The notes beneath the pieces were generated by a model. The model saw nothing but the letters and a program-made list of their open reading frames with translations. It was not told the origin of the DNA and made no database searches. Below are positions 37,255 to 47,660 of a stretch of DNA of 64,000 nt, in pieces. Source of the stretch: Bacteroidota bacterium (GTDB lineage Bacteria > Bacteroidota > Bacteroidia > UKL13-3); the NCBI GenBank assembly GCA_947460345.1, contig CANHGM010000007.1, forward strand, positions 53,179 through 117,178, written 5' to 3'. Each line of letters starts with the position of its first letter. Position 1 is the stretch's first letter. The position numbers were made by a program, and so were the translations under genes.

Positions 37255-38021
37255 TGAAAATAATAACCTATAATGTAAACGGAATAAGGTCTGCTTTGGG
37301 CAAAGGCCTTGCTGATTACCTACAAAAAGTAAATGCAGACGTCGTGTGTCTTCAAGAAACCAAGGCACAGCCCGATCAGATAGATGATACGCTGTTAAAA
37401 GTAATTGGGTATAATCATATATATTGGCACTCAGCTGTTAAAAAAGGCTATAGCGGTGTGGCTATTTTGTGCAAACAAAAACCTGAAAATGTAGTGATAG
37501 GATGTGGCAATGAACTATACGACAATGAAGGCAGAGTGATAAGAGTTGACTTTAAAGATTGCTCAGTGATGAGCGTATATATGCCTTCGGGCAGTAGTGG
37601 AGAAGATAGACAGGGTTTCAAAATGAGTTGGCTCGAATATTTTTATGGATATATCAGTAGGCTAAAACATGAAGTACCTAATTTAGTAATTTGTGGCGAC
37701 TACAATATTTGTCACCGTGCTATTGATATACATGACCCTAAAGGCAATGCCAAAAGTTCAGGATTTTTGCCTGAAGAAAGAGATTGGATGGAAATGTATT
37801 TTAATGATGGATGGATAGATGGGTTTAGGTTTTTTAACAGTCACCCGCATCATTATACTTGGTGGACTTTTAGAGCAGGGGCTAGAGAAAAAAACAAAGG
37901 ATGGAGGATTGACTATTGTGTGCTTCATGAATCATTAAAAAGCAACCTAAAAGCTTCATGGATTGATGCTCAAGCTAAACATTCTGATCATTGTCCAACA
38001 GGTATTGAATTAAAGTTTTAA
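37254..38021 (+). CDS. xth: Exodeoxyribonuclease III
   Basis: MKIITYNVNGIRSA, VVCLQETKAQPDQ, CGDYNICH, WRIDYCVLHESL, KHSDHCPTGIEL. Confidence 0.95.
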   Translation: MKIITYNVNGIRSALGKGLADYLQKVNADVVCLQETKAQPDQIDDTLLKVIGYNHIYWHSAVKKGYSGVAILCKQKPENVVIGCGNELYDNEGRVIRVDFKDCSVMSVYMPSGSSGEDRQGFKMSWLEYFYGYISRLKHEVPNLVICGDYNICHRAIDIHDPKGNAKSSGFLPEERDWMEMYFNDGWIDGFRFFNSHPHHYTWWTFRAGAREKNKGWRIDYCVLHESLKSNLKASWIDAQAKHSDHCPTGIELKF

Positions 38022-39953
38022 TTAGTTTTTTATAAACTTATTGATAAATGTTTCTCCCGACTCGTCTTTCAATAACAATATATACATCCCTGCCGAAAGC
38101 GATTGCACATCAATATTTGAGTTAAGCATAGGATATAGATTTTTTGTAAGTACTAGCTTCCCATGTATATCATAAATATAAATGATGGTTAGTGGTTTGC
38201 TATGCTCTACAGTAAGTTTGCTTGATGTTGGTATAGGATAAACACGAGTTTGGTTACTACTAATGTTGTTATTGTTTAAATTAAAATTTAATTCCGGGAA
38301 GGTTGATGTTTCGTTTTCATACATAATACATGAATTAAAAAACAAATTGGGCTCTATCATTTCAAATTGTAAAGGATAGTTTTTTTTGCCAGGAATATCC
38401 ATATATAAATGATACACCCCAGTACCTTTTAAGGAAATATTAAATTTACCCATTGAATTAGAGAGATTAGACCCCACAACTATATTGTCCTTAAACAATA
38501 TTAAATTTTTGTACTTTAATATCTCAAAAGTATTAGGAGGTAAGCTATCCATTTTTGTGTAAGTTGAACCCTCTAAAATACCTGTTGGAGCGTCTTCAGA
38601 CACCTTTGGAAGTTTAAAATCTGCATCTTCAAAGTTAAAATTAATATATATAGGTTTTATGTTTTCCCATAAAGTTTCTCCTGTGATATATATAGGATAA
38701 TGCTGACCAATATATATAGATTTATTATTTACATATGATTTAATAGTATAATACCCTTTTCTAACGTTGTTAAAATAGTATTTTCCATTATCTAAAGGAT
38801 GCAAATATAAACTGTCTATATTGCTTACTACATGCGTTTCAGAGTCAGTATAAATAAGCAAGACAATAGCTTCATCTACAGGTTTGTTATTACACATTAC
38901 TTTACCACTAATTGAAAACAATTCTTTAAATGAAGCAATATTTATATTTTTTTTAACAGATTGAAAACAAGTAGAATTGCTGTCATATATAAATAATTCC
39001 ACCAAATAATTTCCGGGTGAGTTATAAAGATGTGAAGGGTTTTCAAAGCTAGATTCTTTACCATCGCCAAACAACCAATAACTATTAGGCATAGATGGGT
39101 TTGAAAGGTTGTTAAATACGACCAAATTTGAATCTATAGTATAATTAAAATCAGCTTTTGCACAAGGAATATCAGTAAGAACTATACTGTCACAATATAT
39201 TTCTTTAAAACCAGTTGATGTATCATTTACTAATAAACAAACTTGATAAGTTCCATTTTTTTTATAGATGTGAACAGGGTTAAATTGTGTTGAAGTTGAA
39301 TTGTCACCAAAAGTCCAATAGTGTATCGCATTTTGGTTAAACAAAGTTTCATAAAAATACACGGTGTCTTTTATTTTATATGTACTAAATTTAGCACTTA
39401 TATATTTTTTGGGTTGTATATATATTGATGTTTCGAAACTATCTGTACAAAAAGCGTTGTTTATTTTTAGTTTAACAGTTTTAATGCCACCTTTTGTATA
39501 TGATTTGAAAGGGTTTGGGTCATATACTTTAACCTTTGTTCCAAAAGTCCATTCATATATAGTGTTACTATCTACACCTGAGCATAATGAGTTAAATTGA
39601 ACATTTTCGTTTGAGATGTTGTAGTTAAAAAACGCTTTACATGCAGGACCAGTAGCATTTGTTTCTATGGTATCTATATATATATCTGAATTAATCCCAT
39701 CTGTGATATAAAGAGCAACTGCATATTTGCCTATATTGGTATAAGCATGCGAAGGACTAAAAAGCGATGAGTATGAGCCGTCTCCAAAATTCCAATAACA
39801 TTGTGTATTTGAATTAATATTTGAAGATTGGTTTTCGAAAACGACTATATAAGCAGAGTCTTTATGCACAAAATAAGACTTTACTTTTTGTGCATGAGAA
39901 GAACCAATCATTCCCAATAAAATTATAATAAAACCAAGTACCTTATTCTTCAA
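38022..39953 (-). CDS. PKD-repeat secreted protein with T9SS type A C-terminal sorting domain
   Basis: Several PKD units (CYWNFGDGSYSSLFSPSHAY, HYWTFGDNSTSTQFNPVHIY, YWLFGDGKESSFENPSHLY); C-terminal VYPIPTSSKLTVEHSKP...DIHGKLVL...LSAGMYILLLKD. Confidence 0.88.
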   Translation of the reverse strand: MKNKVLGFIIILLGMIGSSHAQKVKSYFVHKDSAYIVVFENQSSNINSNTQCYWNFGDGSYSSLFSPSHAYTNIGKYAVALYITDGINSDIYIDTIETNATGPACKAFFNYNISNENVQFNSLCSGVDSNTIYEWTFGTKVKVYDPNPFKSYTKGGIKTVKLKINNAFCTDSFETSIYIQPKKYISAKFSTYKIKDTVYFYETLFNQNAIHYWTFGDNSTSTQFNPVHIYKKNGTYQVCLLVNDTSTGFKEIYCDSIVLTDIPCAKADFNYTIDSNLVVFNNLSNPSMPNSYWLFGDGKESSFENPSHLYNSPGNYLVELFIYDSNSTCFQSVKKNINIASFKELFSISGKVMCNNKPVDEAIVLLIYTDSETHVVSNIDSLYLHPLDNGKYYFNNVRKGYYTIKSYVNNKSIYIGQHYPIYITGETLWENIKPIYINFNFEDADFKLPKVSEDAPTGILEGSTYTKMDSLPPNTFEILKYKNLILFKDNIVVGSNLSNSMGKFNISLKGTGVYHLYMDIPGKKNYPLQFEMIEPNLFFNSCIMYENETSTFPELNFNLNNNNISSNQTRVYPIPTSSKLTVEHSKPLTIIYIYDIHGKLVLTKNLYPMLNSNIDVQSLSAGMYILLLKDESGETFINKFIKN

Positions 39954-39981
39954 ATTAAACTTCCATTATAAGTGAATTGTA

Positions 39982-40007
39982 GACCTAAGAAAACCTACAA
40001 AAGTTGC
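39982..40007 (-). promoter_or_regulatory. Candidate ECF-type promoter (GCAAC-N18-GTC) upstream of the PKD-T9SS gene
   Basis: Minus-strand GCAACTTTTGTAGGTTTTCTTAGGTCTAC; similar to the element upstream of the sigma gene but with 2 bp longer spacing. Confidence 0.3.
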
Positions 40008-40024
40008 AACATATAGGTGAAAAA

Positions 40025-42580
40025 TTATTTTTCGAATGCTTTCTTAATTAATAAATTCAAATATTGTTTGTGACTTTTGGTTTCGCCATTCACTACAGTT
40101 GTAGGAGCAGCAACACTTGTAGCTGAAGTCATTTGTTTAATTGAAGTTAATTGTGCTGTGGCAGCGGCTTTTGAAAATTCGTCATAACTTGAAGATTCAG
40201 TTATCATAATTAATCTTTTCACATAATAGATCTGAACATTTTGTCTAAACGTATTTACATTGCTGTTTTGGTCTTCTTTAAATAAAGAGTTGGTTAGGTC
40301 GGCAAGCATATCGTTTACATAATATTTATTCCCAAACAACCTGCTTTCTGTTAGTCTATGCAGCATGGTGCTGCTAGTTAAATGTGATAATACACCACTT
40401 TGAATAGCTAAAACCCTGTCATGAATTTTAGGTTCTTCGCTATTTCCAAAAAAATTAAAACCTCTTCTTTGTAATTGTAGGTATGACGCTAAATCTTCGT
40501 TGATTGCAAAAGCTGAAGGAGAAAATATATTTTTAGATAATATACTCATTGCCTTTTTTTGCTCAGCTAATGGCACTGCTGTATATGGCTTGCCTGCACC
40601 CGGTTGTCCTATAAAAGACCTATCCGTATACACACCACCCACATATCTGCTAACTACTGTTGCAGCTGACGCCATTTCGCCAGTTAAGATCATATATGCT
40701 TGACGCATTTCTTGCCAGCTTTGACCGTTTTTGGTGTATTTTGTTTTTAATTCTTTTAAAAGATTGTCTACTAATTTAAATCTATCAGAACTATAACTAA
40801 GTACATCTTTACTCATATCGCCAATATTGACTCTTGGGTCTATGCCACTAAAACTTCCTCTCATATCATCTGCATCGTTTCCAAAAATCAACAATGAATC
40901 TGTAGACCTATTCAATATATTTTGCAAACGGGTTTCTTCTTCTTTTTCATTGTCTAATCCTTCGCTATAACCATATTCAATAGCCCACAAATCATAAGGA
41001 CCTGGTCTGTTGGTAAAATATAATCCTTGTTTAGATTTATCTAATGCTAGGTTTATAGCTGGATAATCCATCACTGATGCGGTTAGACCTAGTTTATCAG
41101 TAACAGCTTTATCGTTTAGTTGATTAGGCATAAGCATGGTACTGGCTCTCATATTATGGTTTAACCCGAATGTGTGACCCATCTCATGAAGTACCAAATA
41201 GTATAAACTTTGTTTTATATATTCTTGTATTTCAATTTCAGTTGCTCCAGTTGTTGTAAGTGCAGTTCTGCCAAGCATCATATTGTGTTGCATCACATCA
41301 CCAATTTGACAGCAGTGATTTCCAGTATTGTGATTTGTTTCTTCTTCAAAGTTCATCCCTGCTTTAGCAAATAAGTTTTCTTGTTTTAATCTGTTGGTAA
41401 CAAATACATATTCAAACATGATATCGGCTCCTAATATTTGACCAGATCTTGGGTTAACAAAGCTAGGACCGTATCCACCAAACGGAGGAAAAGGAGAAGA
41501 AGTCCATCTAAGTACATTATATCTTATGTCTCCAGCATCCCAAGTTGCATCGTCAGGTTGCTCTTCTACTTTTATAGCATTTTTAAAACCTGCTTTTTCA
41601 AAAGCCAAATTCCAAGTAAGGGCAGCAGCTTTAATTACAGGTTTAAACTCAATTGGTGTGGTGTTTTCAATCCACCAAGTTATAGGTTCAACTGGTTCAG
41701 ACATAGCTGCACCTTTATCTTTTTTCTCTAAATTCCAACGATGAATGACATCTTTAAAAGGCGTTGCTGAAGCCGAAGTCATATCTTCTGCATCTGTCAT
41801 AAAATATCCTACTCTTGGGTCATCTCTTCTAGGTTTGAAACCATTTTGTGGCATTTCAATTAATGAATGTTGAAGTCTGATGGTAACAGAACGAGCGTCA
41901 GCTACATCAGAACCACCACCATTAGATGGTGAAGGGTTGTCATAAACCATATCTACCACTACGTCAGTATTCATAGGATAGTTTTTTACCGATACCACTT
42001 TAGATTTATCTTTATTGAGAGAACCTAAATTAAACATCATTGCAGCAAGCATTGGAGGAATGTTGGGTTTTACAGGATGTAAAGCTTCTGACATATATAT
42101 ATTACCAGCATCAACTAAATATTCTCCTTTTGCTGAGTCTGTTACATTTATTTTTAAGCTTAATAATACAGCATCTGAAATATTTGCTTCAGAAGATTTA
42201 CTTATAGCATTGTTTTTATCAAAATAAAAGTTGATGTTTTTACTTATAATCTCAATTTTATCATAATATTTTTTCAGCGTAAAAACCCTGTTGTCTCTAA
42301 ATATTCCTCTGTTATGACCTGTTTGAGCAATTCCATTCTCTGTATACGCAAAGTATATAAACTCTTTGCCTATTTGGTCCTTTTTAATCCCCATCATCAA
42401 GTTTCCATTGGTGGTGTCTTGATAGATATTGAATAAGCCTTCAAATTTTTTGCAAGCCTTTGTTTTTTCAGCAATGGTAGCTTTTTTATCTGTATTTTCT
42501 TTCTTTGGGGCTTCTTGTGCTGTTGCACTGCCTATACAAAATGCCAGAAACAATGTTTTAGATAGCGTAAAATATTTCAT
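40025..42580 (-). CDS. Zinc-dependent metalloprotease (DUF5117/DUF5118-like)
   Basis: YLVLHEMGHTFGLNHNMRAS (HExGHxxGLxHN), signal peptide. Confidence 0.92.
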   Translation of the reverse strand: MKYFTLSKTLFLAFCIGSATAQEAPKKENTDKKATIAEKTKACKKFEGLFNIYQDTTNGNLMMGIKKDQIGKEFIYFAYTENGIAQTGHNRGIFRDNRVFTLKKYYDKIEIISKNINFYFDKNNAISKSSEANISDAVLLSLKINVTDSAKGEYLVDAGNIYMSEALHPVKPNIPPMLAAMMFNLGSLNKDKSKVVSVKNYPMNTDVVVDMVYDNPSPSNGGGSDVADARSVTIRLQHSLIEMPQNGFKPRRDDPRVGYFMTDAEDMTSASATPFKDVIHRWNLEKKDKGAAMSEPVEPITWWIENTTPIEFKPVIKAAALTWNLAFEKAGFKNAIKVEEQPDDATWDAGDIRYNVLRWTSSPFPPFGGYGPSFVNPRSGQILGADIMFEYVFVTNRLKQENLFAKAGMNFEEETNHNTGNHCCQIGDVMQHNMMLGRTALTTTGATEIEIQEYIKQSLYYLVLHEMGHTFGLNHNMRASTMLMPNQLNDKAVTDKLGLTASVMDYPAINLALDKSKQGLYFTNRPGPYDLWAIEYGYSEGLDNEKEEETRLQNILNRSTDSLLIFGNDADDMRGSFSGIDPRVNIGDMSKDVLSYSSDRFKLVDNLLKELKTKYTKNGQSWQEMRQAYMILTGEMASAATVVSRYVGGVYTDRSFIGQPGAGKPYTAVPLAEQKKAMSILSKNIFSPSAFAINEDLASYLQLQRRGFNFFGNSEEPKIHDRVLAIQSGVLSHLTSSTMLHRLTESRLFGNKYYVNDMLADLTNSLFKEDQNSNVNTFRQNVQIYYVKRLIMITESSSYDEFSKAAATAQLTSIKQMTSATSVAAPTTVVNGETKSHKQYLNLLIKKAFEK

Positions 42581-42686
42581 ATGATATTTTTATAAAGAAT
42601 TACGAATATATGAGAGATAATGTTACTGATAAAATATTTATCATAAATTATTAAAAACGGTGGTTTCAATTTTTATGAAACTTAGT

Positions 42687-43247
42687 TTAATTATTCATAG
42701 GAAAATCAATAGGAACCTCATTGGCATCAACATCTATTGGCGTTTTTTTCATTAAGCTTCTCATTCCTGAAATGGTTAAGGTTGTAAAAACCAACATGTT
42801 TAATAAAGCAAACAAATAAAAATCGTTTGCACCCATATATATATGATAATTAATTTGAATTACATATATAATTCCAGTAAAATAAATAAGTATATGTAGT
42901 ATGTTTAGATAGTCTTTTTTTACTGCAAGTACAAGTTCAATAATTTGATATATACAAACCAAACCTACACCTATAATTAAAAGAATGTTACCATATGATA
43001 TATCCAAATACAACATTAACATGGCTGCAATAGTGATAGCTAAACCCAAAAATTGCAGCTTATTATAGTTGCTTCTTTTTGTTATTTTTGTTTCAATCAT
43101 ATTAAGCCTAAACAATCCAATAAATAAAAATATGTAGGAAAAGTTGGGTTCAATATCTGTTTTTAAATACTGATATACTATATATGCAAAAAAAACTAAG
43201 CCTGCTAGTCCTGTAAGCGTATCTATCAGGTATCTAAACTTAGCCAT
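42687..43247 (-). CDS. Multi-pass membrane protein, unknown function
   Basis: 186 aa with about 5 hydrophobic segments. Confidence 0.6.
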   Translation of the reverse strand: MAKFRYLIDTLTGLAGLVFFAYIVYQYLKTDIEPNFSYIFLFIGLFRLNMIETKITKRSNYNKLQFLGLAITIAAMLMLYLDISYGNILLIIGVGLVCIYQIIELVLAVKKDYLNILHILIYFTGIIYVIQINYHIYMGANDFYLFALLNMLVFTTLTISGMRSLMKKTPIDVDANEVPIDFPMNN

Positions 43248-43256
43248 ATATAAAAA

Positions 43257-43946
43257 CTATTTACTTTCTGAATTGAATTGATTTTTTAATTCAAATCCAA
43301 CCGACTTAGCTGTAGCAAAACCTGAGCTATAACTCATATAATTTTTCTGTTCAACAGTGATGTTTTTAACCATCTCAAAAGGAGGAGTCACTAAATCGTA
43401 ATTGATACAATACATAACAGCTTCTTCAATTATTTTTTTAGTCACTTCCGGTGTAATGACATCAGTGGCTAAGTTGTTATGCATAATGCTTAATGGTCTT
43501 CTGCCTTCTATAAAAAAATGGTTGTCTTTATTTATATATACTCTTGCCAACAGTTCACCCATGTCCATTTCACGGTTATATTTGATAGAATCAGACAAGA
43601 AATTATATACTTGTATTAACCCACAAAATTCACGCATAGGGTCTTCTTTTATATACTTTGAATTTTTGAGTATATGGTTCTCAGGAAATGAAAACACATT
43701 GGTATGCATCATTATCACCAAGGTATCACCAGAGAATTTAAAATGCGATTCGAACTGGCCATTGTCAGAGTATTTTATCTCAACATTTGAATCAAAAGCC
43801 AGCATTTCTGTTGTGAGTGTATTGCTCAGTTGCATCAACTGGTTTTTGAACTCTTTAAATACTTCAAGAGTGGTTCTATATATCTGTTGCTTAGTTGAAG
43901 ATTTGGTCTTCAATAAGTTTATAATTTTTTGTTGTGTTAAGTCCAT
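43257..43946 (-). CDS. Conserved-looking protein of unknown function
   Basis: 229-aa ORF in an operon-like run with short gaps. Confidence 0.6.
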   Translation of the reverse strand: MDLTQQKIINLLKTKSSTKQQIYRTTLEVFKEFKNQLMQLSNTLTTEMLAFDSNVEIKYSDNGQFESHFKFSGDTLVIMMHTNVFSFPENHILKNSKYIKEDPMREFCGLIQVYNFLSDSIKYNREMDMGELLARVYINKDNHFFIEGRRPLSIMHNNLATDVITPEVTKKIIEEAVMYCINYDLVTPPFEMVKNITVEQKNYMSYSSGFATAKSVGFELKNQFNSESK

Positions 43947-43952
43947 ATATAT

Positions 43953-44474
43953 TTATGCTTTTTTGATGGGTCTTTCCATTACAGTTCCGCAATTTTTGCA
44001 TGTACAATGTTCTTTGTTGTTGTAAAATCGGTCAAAAACTGGTGGTAGTTGTTTTACAATGTCTGTTACATATTCAAACTCTTCATATAGTTTGGTACCG
44101 CAATTTTCGCAATACCACATAAAACCATCGAGTTCGGTTTTGGCTCTTTCTCTTTCTATAACTAAGCCAATAGTGCCTTCGCCTCTTTGTGGTGAGTGAG
44201 GGGTTCGGGCAGGAAGCATAAAAATTTCTCCTTCTTTGATTTGAATATCAACGGGTTTTCCGTCTTCTATAATTTTGATTACAACATCACCTTCCAATTG
44301 GTAAAAAAATTCTTCTCCTTCGTTAAAGTGGTAGTCTTTTCGGCTGTTAGGCCCACCCACTACCATCACTATAAATTCTGAATCTTTATATACTTGAACA
44401 TTGCCCACAGGTGGCTTAAGCAAGTGACGGTTATCGTCTATCCATTTTTTGAAATTAAAAGGTCTTTGAATCAT
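43953..44474 (-). CDS. 3-hydroxyanthranilate 3,4-dioxygenase
   Basis: RPFNFKKWIDDNRHLLKPPVGN, GGPNSRKDYHFNEGEEFFYQLEGD, C-terminal CENC/CKNC metal site. Confidence 0.95.
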   Translation of the reverse strand: MIQRPFNFKKWIDDNRHLLKPPVGNVQVYKDSEFIVMVVGGPNSRKDYHFNEGEEFFYQLEGDVVIKIIEDGKPVDIQIKEGEIFMLPARTPHSPQRGEGTIGLVIERERAKTELDGFMWYCENCGTKLYEEFEYVTDIVKQLPPVFDRFYNNKEHCTCKNCGTVMERPIKKA

Positions 44475-44635
44475 GAGGATGAATGGTTAAAATGAAGGGC
44501 AATATTAAACTCAAATATTTCATTTTAAAAGCTTAAAAAATTGTTTAATTATGGAATGTATTTAACTTCAACTAAACTGCATTTTTTTGTTTTTAGAACA
44601 ATTTATACTTATGTAAAATTGTTTTTTAGTCGAAT

Positions 44636-45889
44636 CTATTTTCCCTCTTTACCAAAATATTTTTTATGGTATTTTTGATATAACTGTTGTTGCATGTCGT
44701 TTACAGCTATTTCTTTACCATCTATATATATATATGAAAGTTTGTTTTCTTTCATGTTTAATATATTTCCATCTGATACAATAAACGAAGCAGATTTGTT
44801 AACTTCTATGCTGCCAATTTTATTATCTACTTTCAAAATTGTAGCTGCATCAAGTGTTACCGCTGTGAGAGCCTCTTCTTGTGTAAGGCCCCACGCTGCA
44901 GCTGTTCCGGCTTGGAACGCTATATTGCGTACTTCCCATGAGCCTTCTATTCCTATACAAAATTTTATTCCTGCCTTTTTAAGCATTCCTGGTATTTTAT
45001 ATGGTAAGTTAATATCTTCATCGGCATAAGTTGGAAGCCTATGAATATTCATTAAAATTATGGAAATATTGTTTTGTTTAATCAATTCTAAATGTTCATA
45101 ACATTCATTAGCTCCAACTAAAACAGGTTTTAAATGATAATGTGTACAAAAATCTATTGCTTGTTTTATTCCTCTGGCTGTGTTTGCTCGTATATATATA
45201 TTTTTTTGGCCATTCAATATATTTCTCATAGATTCGTATTTGGCATTTTTTTCAACTACTTGCTCTAATTTTAAATAGGCAGATGATTGATCAAAAAAGG
45301 AAGAGACTTTGTTTATAAACTTTGAATACTCATCTCTATAACTTGGGCTTTCCATGCCCGTGGTTTCATACCAATTTAAGTGGATGCCATCGTTGCCTAA
45401 AACAGTAGATTCTTCCCAATTGTCACCACTCAAGTTCATAACACAAGAGCTGCCCGGAATGGTTGACCCCACAGGTGTTGGTTGCACAAAAAGAACTCCA
45501 TTAAACCTAAGCGTGGGTATTAGCTTAGAATCTGAATTGAACGCAATTTGTGTTTGAATATTGGGGTTTACATCGCCAACTTCAGCATAGTCTCTGGTGG
45601 GTCGTGAAGCATCTATCTCGTTTAATCCAATTTTGCAGTGAGGAGCAATTAATCCTGGGTATATATGTTTGTCTTCTACTTTTATATAAGTTGCATTTTT
45701 AAAGGTTGTTCCATCACCATCTTTACCAACATATATAATGTTTGAACCCTCAACTGCTATTAAGCTGTTTTCAATTATTTTACCATTACCAATGTGCAAA
45801 GTTGCTCCAACAAAAAGTGTGGTTTGAGCTTTAACAAAGTATGAACTTATAAAAAAGAAAAATACAAGGGATATATATTTAATAGACAT
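44636..45889 (-). CDS. Amidohydrolase-like secreted protein with degenerate metal motif
   Basis: TLFVGATLHIGNGKIIENSLIAVEGSNIIYVG and HIYPGLIAPHCKIGL where HxH is expected; ALTAVTLDAATILKVDNKIGSIEVNKSASFIV. Confidence 0.75.
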   Translation of the reverse strand: MSIKYISLVFFFFISSYFVKAQTTLFVGATLHIGNGKIIENSLIAVEGSNIIYVGKDGDGTTFKNATYIKVEDKHIYPGLIAPHCKIGLNEIDASRPTRDYAEVGDVNPNIQTQIAFNSDSKLIPTLRFNGVLFVQPTPVGSTIPGSSCVMNLSGDNWEESTVLGNDGIHLNWYETTGMESPSYRDEYSKFINKVSSFFDQSSAYLKLEQVVEKNAKYESMRNILNGQKNIYIRANTARGIKQAIDFCTHYHLKPVLVGANECYEHLELIKQNNISIILMNIHRLPTYADEDINLPYKIPGMLKKAGIKFCIGIEGSWEVRNIAFQAGTAAAWGLTQEEALTAVTLDAATILKVDNKIGSIEVNKSASFIVSDGNILNMKENKLSYIYIDGKEIAVNDMQQQLYQKYHKKYFGKEGK

Positions 45890-45950
45890 TTATAACATTT
45901 TATTATATATGCAAAGAAAAGGATTATATACTAATGCACCAAACTACAAT

Positions 45951-47228
45951 TTAAAAGCTATCTTCTAAATCGGTAAATTTAGGTTCGTTCACTTTGGTAA
46001 CATCCTTACAAAATATAGATAGCATAGGTCCGCTGATCATACTGGTAACAATAGCCATTATAACTAACGACACAAATATTTTATCGTCAATCAATTTTGC
46101 TTCTAAGGCTAGATTAGCAAGTATAATTTCCATGGCTCCTCTGGCATTCATCCCAAACCCTACTGCCAATGATTCTTTATAATCTAAGCCAGATATTTTA
46201 GCACCTAAAAAGCCACCTATTAATTTGCTTATTAAGGCAGCTACCAATATCCATAGTGTAATGGTTAAATCAAAATTGTCAACAAAGTTTAGTCTTAAGC
46301 CTATGTTCACAAAAAATAATGGAGCAAAAATATTATTGACAAATTGTTGGATGATATCTCTAGCTTTTCTTGTTAAATGTTCACTATCGCCAAAAGCTAT
46401 ACCTAAAATAAATGCACCAAAAATGGCATGAATACCAATATATTCAGTAAACGCCGCCCCCAAGAAACACAAACCAAAAGCCAAACTTAGAACACCTCCT
46501 GGCCAAGCAAATTTTTTCTGAAACCAAGGCAATGATTTATTGATAAGCCATTTGGCACCTGTTAATATAAGTATAGTATATACAAAAGTAAGTACTATGG
46601 TTTGCCATAATTCTAAACTAGCTTCTCTATGCTCTTGTATCAGTCCTAATACTACTGAAAATATTAGCCAACCTACTAAATCATTAAGCATGGCAGCAGC
46701 AATAATAATAGTACCGACCCTGGTTTTATACAGTCCTAAGTCCATCAATATTCTAGCTATCACAGGCAGTGCAGTTATGGAAAGTGCAGTACCTAAAAAT
46801 AAAGCAAAAACTCTTTTACTTTCGGGCCTTATATGAAAAATTTCTATATGAAAATATCCTATATATGCACCTATGGCTAATGGAATGATCAAAGATCCTA
46901 TACTGGTGATTATTGCTTTTCTTCCTTGTTTTATAACTAAACTCAGCTCTAGCTCCATGCCTGCCACAAACAACAACATAATAGCCGCTAAGCTAGTAAT
47001 ACCACTTAAAGCAATAGGAACATTGCCACTTGAAGGAAATAGATTTACAGCAGTTTGTGGGAAAAAAGTTCCAAGTATTGTTTTTCCTAATACCAATCCA
47101 GCTAATATTTCACCAACCACAATAGGGAATCTAAGTTTGCGTGCAACTTCTCCCAACAATCTCGACAATATTAACATCACACCAAGCGACATGATTAGGG
47201 TTACTATATCGCTATGAGAGAGTTTCAT
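45951..47228 (-). CDS. Cation:proton antiporter, CPA2 (Kef/NapA-like)
   Basis: LRFPIVVGEILAGLVLGKT, ALSITALPVIARILMDLGL, AMLNDLVGWLIF. Confidence 0.92.
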   Translation of the reverse strand: MKLSHSDIVTLIMSLGVMLILSRLLGEVARKLRFPIVVGEILAGLVLGKTILGTFFPQTAVNLFPSSGNVPIALSGITSLAAIMLLFVAGMELELSLVIKQGRKAIITSIGSLIIPLAIGAYIGYFHIEIFHIRPESKRVFALFLGTALSITALPVIARILMDLGLYKTRVGTIIIAAAMLNDLVGWLIFSVVLGLIQEHREASLELWQTIVLTFVYTILILTGAKWLINKSLPWFQKKFAWPGGVLSLAFGLCFLGAAFTEYIGIHAIFGAFILGIAFGDSEHLTRKARDIIQQFVNNIFAPLFFVNIGLRLNFVDNFDLTITLWILVAALISKLIGGFLGAKISGLDYKESLAVGFGMNARGAMEIILANLALEAKLIDDKIFVSLVIMAIVTSMISGPMLSIFCKDVTKVNEPKFTDLEDSF

Positions 47229-47300
47229 TAAAGTATGAGATGTTTATTTTAGGTCTCAAATATATACTTGGTATTTTGATTTTTTTTAAAAGCTTAATTA

Positions 47301-47660
47301 TTATTTTAAAAAACAGCACGACACTTCTGATTTTTTACATTTAGCACCTATTGGTGGATCGCTTTTAGCTAGTTTTATATATATTTTTTTATAGTCAACA
47401 AAAGCTATTCTTAACTCAACTCCAATTTTTTGAATGATTTGTTCTAATAAATCTGTAGTTTCATATATATGTTTATAAGCAATTTTATATATAATTTCAT
47501 AATCAATCGTTTTTTCTATTCCTATAAATTCATAATCATCATTTAAGTTTTTTTCAATTGTAACAGTTAAATAAAATGTATTTCCTTTTTCTTTTTCGAA
47601 CGCGTACAATCCGTGATTAGCCTTAAACTCTATTTCTTCTAATGTTACTGTATATATCAT
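47301..47660 (-). CDS. folB: Dihydroneopterin aldolase
   Basis: ANHGLYAFEKEKGNTFYLTVTIE, IDYEIIYKIAYKHIYETTDLLEQI, VDYKKIYIKLAKSDPPIGA. Confidence 0.92.
   Translation of the reverse strand: MIYTVTLEEIEFKANHGLYAFEKEKGNTFYLTVTIEKNLNDDYEFIGIEKTIDYEIIYKIAYKHIYETTDLLEQIIQKIGVELRIAFVDYKKIYIKLAKSDPPIGAKCKKSEVSCCFLK

Noticed and set aside
43402-44025. 207-aa plus-strand ORF
   Set aside because: Antisense to two better-supported minus-strand genes; no domain signal.
46540-47217. Plus-strand ORFs opposite the antiporter gene
   Set aside because: Shadow ORFs of a hydrophobic-protein gene with a clear family match.
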